This document shows positions 59,801 to 64,000 of a stretch of DNA of 64,000 nt, in pieces. A program made the translations under genes and the position numbers. This DNA is from Cheilinus undulatus. Lineage: Eukaryota; Chordata; Actinopteri; Labriformes; Labridae. Location: positions 7,501,207-7,565,206 of the forward strand of contig NC_054886.1 in NCBI RefSeq assembly GCF_018320785.1, given 5' to 3'. Position 1 is the first letter of the stretch. Every line of letters begins with the position of its first letter. The notes beneath the pieces are model-generated. The model was given only the letters and a program-made list of their open reading frames with translations, was not told the origin of the DNA and did not search any database.

Positions 59801-61946
59801 TGAAAACCACGGACACTGTGTCCTGTAGACCAAAGAGGAGAGGGATCACCCAGCTTGTTACTAGCACAGTTCTAAAGCCTGCATTTTTGATGGTATGGGG
59901 TTGCATTAGTGCCCATGGCAAGGGCAGTTGAGCAGCTTGAATCCTACATCAGCCAAGAATGGAAAAACATTCCTCACCCAAACCTCCAGCAGCTGGTCTC
60001 CTCACTTCTCAGATATAATAGAAGAGGGGAAGCTACACAGTAAACATGACCCTGTCCCTTCTTTTTTGAGATGTGTCACTGCCATCGATTTTACAATGAG
60101 CTTCATAAAATATGGGTTTATGAGATTTGACAATTGTATTTTCATTGACATTTTGCCTGCCACAGTGCCTGGAATCAGTTATGCTGTGTAAGAGATGTTC
60201 TTCAAATCAGTGTTAATTTTGTCGACTAAAACTATGACAAAAACTATACGTCCACAACCTTTATTCCATGACAAAAACTAGACTAAAACTAACAAAAATA
60301 GATCTGTGATGACTAAAACTAATGACTAAAACTAGACTAAAATATAATTTTGTTTTCGTCGGACATTTGATATTTCTGCACTGTGGGTAAATCTGTCAGA
60401 AATTTGGGACCCTAGGTTTAATATAAAACACACTACCGTGATTTGATACCAAATTTAGGCATGAAAATAAATGCTTGGACTAAAAGTTCAGCCTTAAATG
60501 TGAGGACTTTTTATGGACTTAAACTAGACTAAAATGTTTTGGGTTTTCATCGACTAAAACTAGACTAAAACTAAAAAGGGTAGAAATGACTAAAGCTAAA
60601 ATGCATTTCATTTAAACACTGAACTAAAATTAAAAATAGCTGCCAAAATTAACACTGCTTCAACTCTTGTGATCAGATTAAAAAGATGTATTTAGTCTTT
60701 ACCTACTCTAAAGGTTGTTGTCTGGCTTCACAGACGATATCGTTTGCCTTGGCTGTGTTTCCCCTGACTGGAACGACTTTGACCCGCAGGATGTTGAAAG
60801 TTTGGTGATGACAACAACTCCTGGCTGTCCGGCTCTGGTTGTGTAAGTTTCTGACCGTTCAAACTTTTTTTTTTACACTGAACGTAAACTTCTGTCTTTC
60901 TGACTGTCAGACTAATATGGAAGCCCATTTCTGTCACTTTAAAAAGAAAAATGTGGAAGTTGGGCAATTTGGGAAAAAAAAGAAGGATCGTAAGTCATAA
61001 TTATGACAGAAACCTTTTGATAGACTTTTTCCCTCATATTTTTATCTCATAATTTCGATTTTTTTTAACATAATTATGATTTTTTTTCTAATAATTTTCA
61101 TCATGTAATTTAATCTTTTAACGTCATAATTTTGACTTTTTATCTCATTATTAGGACTTTTATGTCATAAAAAATTTTTATCTCATAATTGTGACTTTTT
61201 ATCTGATAATTTTGACTTATTTCAAAATCATGACATAATTTTAACTTTTTATCTGATAACTATAACTTATCTCATAATTATATGACTTTAATCTCATGAT
61301 TATGACTCATTATCTAATAATTTTGACTTTTCATCTCATAATTTGACTTATTATCAAGTTATTATTACTTTCTATTTCATAATTATAACTTTTTATCTAA
61401 TAATTTTTCATTTTAATCTCTTTATTTTGACTTTTTCTGAACTCATTTTTATGACTTTAAAAAATTCTAATTTTTAGAATCATAATTTTGACTTTTCATC
61501 TCATAATTATCACTTTTAATGTCAAAATAATGTCTTTATCTAATAATTTAGACTTTTTATGCCATAATTTTGACTTTTTATGTCATATTTTTGTTTTTGA
61601 TATCATAATTGACTTTTTATCCCGTATTTTTTACTTTTTATCTCATGATTCCAAATTTTTATCTCATAATTTTGACTTTTTATCTCACAATTTCCATTTT
61701 TTTCTCATAATTTTGACTTTTTAATTTATAGTTATGACTTTTTTTCCAAGAATTGCCTTACTTTCATGCTTTTTCTATTTACTTGGCAGAAATGGGCTTC
61801 CATACACCCCAGATTCAAAAGAAGCTTTCCTGAAAATTTATATCTATCCTGTGATTCACAGAGTCAAAAGGAAAACAAAACACGGCTTCTGCGTTGTCTC
61901 ATCTGATTCTATGTTTGAGGTTCTGCTGGAGAAACTGGACATCTAA
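47789..61946 (+). CDS. Gene D: four-domain chemokine-like protein, 521 aa (model)
   Basis: Model exons: 47789-47852, 47994-48311, 49491-49602, 50049-50120, 51708-51904, 52141-52255, 52459-52562, 54606-54720, 56581-56655, 58905-59032, 60734-60842 and 61790-61946. All junctions keep frame; total 1566 nt. Residues 1-21: signal peptide (MGLFFISQLLLTTLLLQ). 22-127: Ser/Thr/Pro-rich exon opening DDSLYYGEFCLH. 128-189: domain 1 (CRC). 189-254: linker with EYYY in an acidic setting, a possible tyrosine-sulfation site. 255-327: domain 2 (CLSC). 328-391: domain 3 (CRC). 391-433: linker. 434-521: domain 4 (CLGC). The weakest junctions are exon 7 to 8 (donor GTTTGT) and exon 6 to 7; exon 7 also reads to a stop at 52586, so a two-domain isoform, or two separate genes, is possible. 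No signal exon is visible before domain 3. A secreted multi-domain ligand or decoy is inference. Confidence 0.62.
48312..49490 (+). other. Gene D intron 2
   Basis: The intron between the mucin-like exon and domain 1 is mostly occupied by a Tc1-type remnant at about 48540-49290. I see no exon in it. Confidence 0.55.
48540..49290 (-). mobile_element. Tc1-type transposon remnant
   Basis: The minus strand (ORF 48922-49110) encodes EPRTSKDLQASLDSVKVSV then STIGKRLGK, the second helix-turn-helix of Tc1-type transposases. It is truncated and carries a poly-T run at 49187-49201. Confidence 0.7.
49491..50120 (+). other. Gene D chemokine domain 1 (C-x-C), exons 3-4
   Basis: Exon 3 (112 nt) encodes PCRCEKIERSVDAG and ends after TEMCSKRQF; exon 4 (72 nt) encodes GIKTDGQEVCVSKSIAKAFL. 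The cysteine plan is C-x-C, 27 residues, C, 15 residues, C. This matches the chemokine fold: three strands, then a helix after the fourth cysteine. Exon lengths equal those of gene A exon 2 (112) and gene C exon 4 (72). Confidence 0.75.
49615..49960 (-). mobile_element. Tc1-like transposase catalytic-domain fragment in gene D intron 3
   Basis: The minus-strand ORF 49594-49896 begins MMVWGCIGAHGMGHLHICEG, a hallmark of the Tc1-type DDE domain (V-W-G followed by G-x-L-x-x-x-E-G). The frame then degenerates. Confidence 0.75.
50121..51707 (+). other. Gene D intron 4, microsatellite-rich
   Basis: This 1.6-kb intron contains AAT, TAG, CAT and GAT simple repeats at 50510-51300. Short minus-strand ORFs have no signature. 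Confidence 0.55.
50510..51300. repeat. Cluster of trinucleotide microsatellites
   Basis: Runs of AAT (about 50885-50928), TAG (50934-50953), CAT/CCT (50670-50745), ACT/ACC (50570-50596) and GAT (51134-51172) lie within 800 bases. Confidence 0.9.
52141..52562 (+). other. Gene D chemokine domain 2 (C-x2-C), exons 6-7
   Basis: Exon 6 encodes VECLSCLNQTDLNKGD and ends after DSCPASI, phase 2. Exon 7 encodes VTLKNGSSSCLTSVEQLFEI, with a C-terminal helix. The plan is C-x2-C, 25 residues, C, 14 residues, C. The exon 6 donor CA|GTAACA would read as CAG TAA if not spliced, stopping translation at once. Exon 7 either donates at 52563 or reads on to a stop at 52586. NQT and NGS are glycosylation sequons. 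Confidence 0.65.
52589..54605 (+). other. Gap between gene D exons 7 and 8
   Basis: No signal peptide exon, promoter or poly-A site that I can defend lies here, which is the main reason for treating domains 1-4 as one gene. Most of it is the T-rich tract at 52840-54410. Confidence 0.5.
52840..54410 (+). repeat. T-rich degenerate tandem tract, unit like TTTTGCCACTTTT
   Basis: About 1.5 kb of degenerate copies of TTTTGCCACTTTT, CATTTTTGC and TTTAACC words, with a poly-T run of nearly 30 bases at 53838-53866. Long phenylalanine- and leucine-rich ORFs run through it on the + strand only because of its composition. Same vocabulary as 26440-26780 and 29940-30040. Confidence 0.85.
54606..56655 (+). 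other. Gene D chemokine domain 3 (C-x-C), exons 8-9
   Basis: Exon 8 (115 nt) encodes GCRCKETEKKL and ends after SDTCNSTQI; exon 9 (75 nt) encodes LMDGREVCVNETSYLEYLD. The plan is C-x-C, 25 residues, C, 15 residues, C. The DG-x-EVCV block is shared with domain 1. Exon 8 begins in phase 1, so it fits exon 7 and could not start a protein on its own. Confidence 0.72.
55581..56426. mobile_element. DNA element with terminal inverted repeats in gene D intron 8
   Basis: The left end ATATGTGACCAAAGCTGGTA and the reverse complement of the right end (ATATGTGACCGAAGCCAGA) match over about 19 bases, followed by a shared CTCCTGCAAGTTG/TTCCTGCAAGTCG block. The unit is about 850 bp. A minus-strand ORF (55772-56023) of 83 codons lies inside; I do not recognise it. 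Confidence 0.65.
56829..58633. mobile_element. Tc1-type element with terminal inverted repeats, split by a LINE fragment
   Basis: The left end has AAAGTATTCAGACCTCCCTC; the right end has GTGAAGGGGGTCTGAATAC, its inverted match. The interior also has an inverted pair: CCATTTCTCTAGATCC near 57057 and GATCCAGAGAAATGG near 57377. A Rex3/RTE-like fragment interrupts it at 57480-58440. It lies in gene D intron 9. Confidence 0.7.
57480..58440 (-). mobile_element. Rex3/RTE-like LINE fragment (reverse-transcriptase part)
   Basis: The minus strand (ORF 57903-58124) encodes SLLFADDVVLSASLAG, the F-A-D-D active-site motif of reverse transcriptases, then ECKAVGMRISTSK, typical of fish RTE-clade (Rex3-like) elements. 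Frames are interrupted on both sides, so it is a fossil. Confidence 0.75.
59480..60190 (+). mobile_element. Tc1-like transposon remnant in gene D intron 10
   Basis: It shows GGGCCAGAGCTCATTTAAAA and TGGACTGAGGC, the nucleotide form of the AHLKWTEA block, then GGAGAGGGATCACCCAGC as in the copy near 20450. No intact frame. Confidence 0.55.
60205..60660 (+). repeat. Interspersed repeat R2 (ACTAAAAC-rich), copy 2
   Basis: Repeated ACTAAAACTAGACTAAAAT words. Reverse-oriented partner at 40320-40830. It ends 74 bases before the exon of domain 4. Confidence 0.6.
60734..61946 (+). other. Gene D chemokine domain 4 (C-x2-C with long loop), exons 11-12
   Basis: Exon 11 encodes DIVCLGCVSPDWNDFD and ends after TPGCPALV; exon 12 encodes NGLPYTPDSKEAFL, then a basic stretch HRVKRKTKHGFC, then SSDSMFEVLLEKLDI and the stop. 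The plan is C-x2-C, 23 residues, C, 38 residues, C, so the third-to-fourth gap is about 24 residues longer than usual. The terminal helix resembles that of domain 2 (SVEQLFEIALTEL). Confidence 0.68.
61015..61750 (+). repeat. Tandem repeat, unit like CATAATTTTGACTTTTTATCT
   Basis: About 740 bases of degenerate copies of a roughly 20-base unit (CATAATTTTGACTTTTTATC) fill most of the last gene D intron, between the two halves of domain 4. Confidence 0.85.
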
Positions 61947-62089
61947 GCCAAACACAGCGAGCCAGACGGCGTTCTCTGATTTCTCTTTGATTCTACAGGA
62001 GGATTACAGGAATTAATTTTTGAGACAAAATATAATCAAGTTTGGAGTATTTTAATTGTAAGCCTTTGCTTTTCTTTGCACTGAGATAT

Positions 62090-62225
62090 ACAACCCAAAT
62101 TCCAAAAAAGTTGGGGCGCTGCTTAAATCATTTAAACTCACATTTTATTCACAATTGAACAATATCAGATGCTGAAACTGAGACATTTACTATTTCACAA
62201 AAGTATTAGCTCATGCTGAATTTGA
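62090..62225 (+). mobile_element. Tc1-like terminal fragment
   Basis: CAACCCAAATTCC followed by AAAAAAGTTGGGGCGCTG is the family end motif, here about 145 bases after the gene D stop. Confidence 0.5.
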
Positions 62226-63020
62226 TGGAATTGGTTCTTTGCAGATGACATCATGCAGCAGCAGAGAACTCCTCTTGGGGGTCAGGTAGTGATTTCTGCA
62301 TGGATAAAATGACCCCCAAAAGACCATGTTTTGAGCTGTTTTTGACTATGCCAAGCATTCAAAGTGTAACAATATAAAAATTCTTAATTCTGAAGCTACT
62401 ATTATGTCATGAAAGTTGTGAACTATTAAGACAAAAAAAAATAAAGTTTTTAAAAATGTAACTCTGATCTTACCTGTGTTTCTCAGCTGATGCCTGAACC
62501 TCCAGCCTTGCTTGTTGTGACAGGAAATCCGTCTTTTTTTAAAGTTGCAAATCCTTTTTTTTTTGACTCCCAAACTGCTCTTCATATGTTACCATTTTTT
62601 TTTTAAAATGTGGATTAAAAAACAGGAGCTAGCTGACTGCAGCTAACATAAAAGAGTTACTTTGTAGCACAGGCTCGCTGACTCTGTTGCTTACCTCACA
62701 AGGTTTATTTAGTTGATAGTAGATTGCTGTTTCAATTAAAAGCATGTTTGTGACAAAACAAGACTCCTCTAGATGCCAGGAGGTCTGCAGGCCTAAGTAA
62801 TTTGTGTCATCCACACCAGGTAAATCAGTTAAACTGTGGTAAAAATATATATTTTTTGTAACATGTAGGGCTCATATTTACTGGTTGTAGAAATTTTATG
62901 ATGGTAATAACAGCCTAGAGGTCCGTTTAGAGCTTTAAAGTACTAACTTTCCTCTGTTTCCATTCACTCCTAATGGCTGTCGCCCACTTCCTGACCCCAA
63001 ACGGACATTCAGGATCACAT
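62225..63020 (+). repeat. Interspersed repeat family R1, copy 3
   Basis: It shares GGTTCTTTGCAGATGACATC, GTAGTGATTTCTGCAT and CCTAATGGCTGTCGCCCA with copy 1 at 14545-15565, in the same orientation. Confidence 0.6.
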
Positions 63021-64000
63021 GGTTGTCACTGGCTTTTAAATACATATAAGGATTAATAATAAGAAGTTAGGTGAACAAATTACTTAATATTTGAGATTTT
63101 TGCATGTTGTACTTTGAAAGAGTTGTTTTAAATCTGTCAAATTTATTAAAAAGAAAACTAAAATTAAAGAGAGAATGCTCTTTGACTGTTCAACCTTGTC
63201 ATGGTTTTTTAAAAAATTGATTTTTATGGTCTTGGCTTGACTCAGTCTCAATCTTGACTTGGTCTTGACCTTCAAAAGTCTTGGTCTTGTCTTGGTATGG
63301 TGAACTCTGGTCTTGGGCAAGTCTTGGTTTGGGATAGTGTGGTCTTGAGTACAACACTACCACTTCCAGCATGAATGAGGAAGTGCACTTTCAAGCGCAT
63401 TTCTCCTTCATTATGAGATATCTATGAATGAAAACACAAGTTAAATTTGCTGTTTTGAAAACATACTTCATGAGCCGCCATTTTTATGGAACATTGAGTC
63501 CTCAGTTCAAAATAAATAAACAATGCAGCTGAGCGGAGTGGGTTTGTACTCATCCTGTTGTGTGATTGTTTTGAGTGAGAGCCCACTGGTGTCAGAATTT
63601 CTCATTACTGTGTATTTAAGTTGCGCAATTGGTTATCTAAAGCTATCAAGATTAATTGCAGTAATCAGTTAACTAAGAATCAGAAATTAGTGCATAATCA
63701 CGCTTTAGTGTCCTTTTCAGCATACCTTGGTTAAGCCATGTAAACATCTCCCTGCCAGTAATGTTAAATAAGTCTAACACCACTCTTAAATATAATATTT
63801 TTCTCAAGTGAAAAGTCATCTGCACCTTGTGATATCAAACATTTTCTTTTTACTGTCCCCTTTATTTACTTTTCAATCCATAGCAACTTTCTCTTTCTGT
63901 GGTTGAATTCATGACCAATAAAAAGCAGCTTTGCATACAATCAGGAAACAGTGAAATTATCACATTTACTCGTCCCCTCATTGGTCGATTTGTCTCCAGC

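Larger units (their letters stand above)
61947..64000 (+). other. Downstream of gene D: 3' UTR then repeats, no gene recognised
   Basis: After the stop there is a short unique stretch, then a Tc1-like end at 62090, repeat R1 copy 3 at 62225-63020, and a CTTGGTCTTG-type repeat near 63225-63350. An AATAAA at 62440 is a possible gene D polyadenylation site. From 63360 to the end I see nothing identifiable. Confidence 0.5.

Overview
The window looks like nuclear DNA of a teleost fish, most likely a percomorph (inferred). It has vertebrate-type split genes with GT-AG introns, one recognisable conserved gene (TBC1D14), chemokine-type genes, and remnants typical of fish genomes: Tc1-like elements, Rex3/RTE-like and CR1/L2-like LINE remains, long-inverted-repeat DNA elements and many microsatellites. 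All genes I can support lie on the + strand. Exon models were built by eye from reading frames, splice consensus and phase, with no transcript evidence.

Layout. (1) 1-12629: the 3' half of TBC1D14, seven coding exons covering the end of the linker and the whole TBC Rab-GAP domain, followed by a long 3' UTR or intergenic stretch that may reach the polyadenylation signals at about 19362. (2) 20987-23014: gene A, a conventional three-exon CC chemokine of 90 aa. (3) 25710-32945: gene B, a damaged or diverged chemokine-like gene whose second intron holds a dead CR1/L2-like LINE. (4) 34260-44123: gene C, modelled as seven exons and 353 aa: signal peptide, an acidic N-glycosylated exon, a CXC-type chemokine domain, a mucin-like linker with a 105-bp repeat, then a CC-type domain nearly identical to gene A. 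(5) 47789-61946: gene D, modelled as twelve exons and 521 aa: signal peptide, mucin-like exon, then four chemokine-type domains in the order C-x-C, C-x2-C, C-x-C, C-x2-C. (6) 61947-64000: downstream DNA with repeats only.

The main discovery candidate is this B/C/D cluster of multi-domain chemokine-like genes. Every modelled junction keeps frame, exon lengths recur between genes (112 nt and 72 nt), and phases repeat as 1-2-2-1-2. That pattern argues for growth by duplication of whole chemokine domains. The alternating cysteine signatures, including a C-x2-C form that is not one of the named chemokine classes, make it worth testing by RNA-seq and structure prediction. Gene A and the last two exons of gene C, with their introns, are two copies of one segmental duplication, so a free CC chemokine and a tethered copy of it sit about 20 kb apart.
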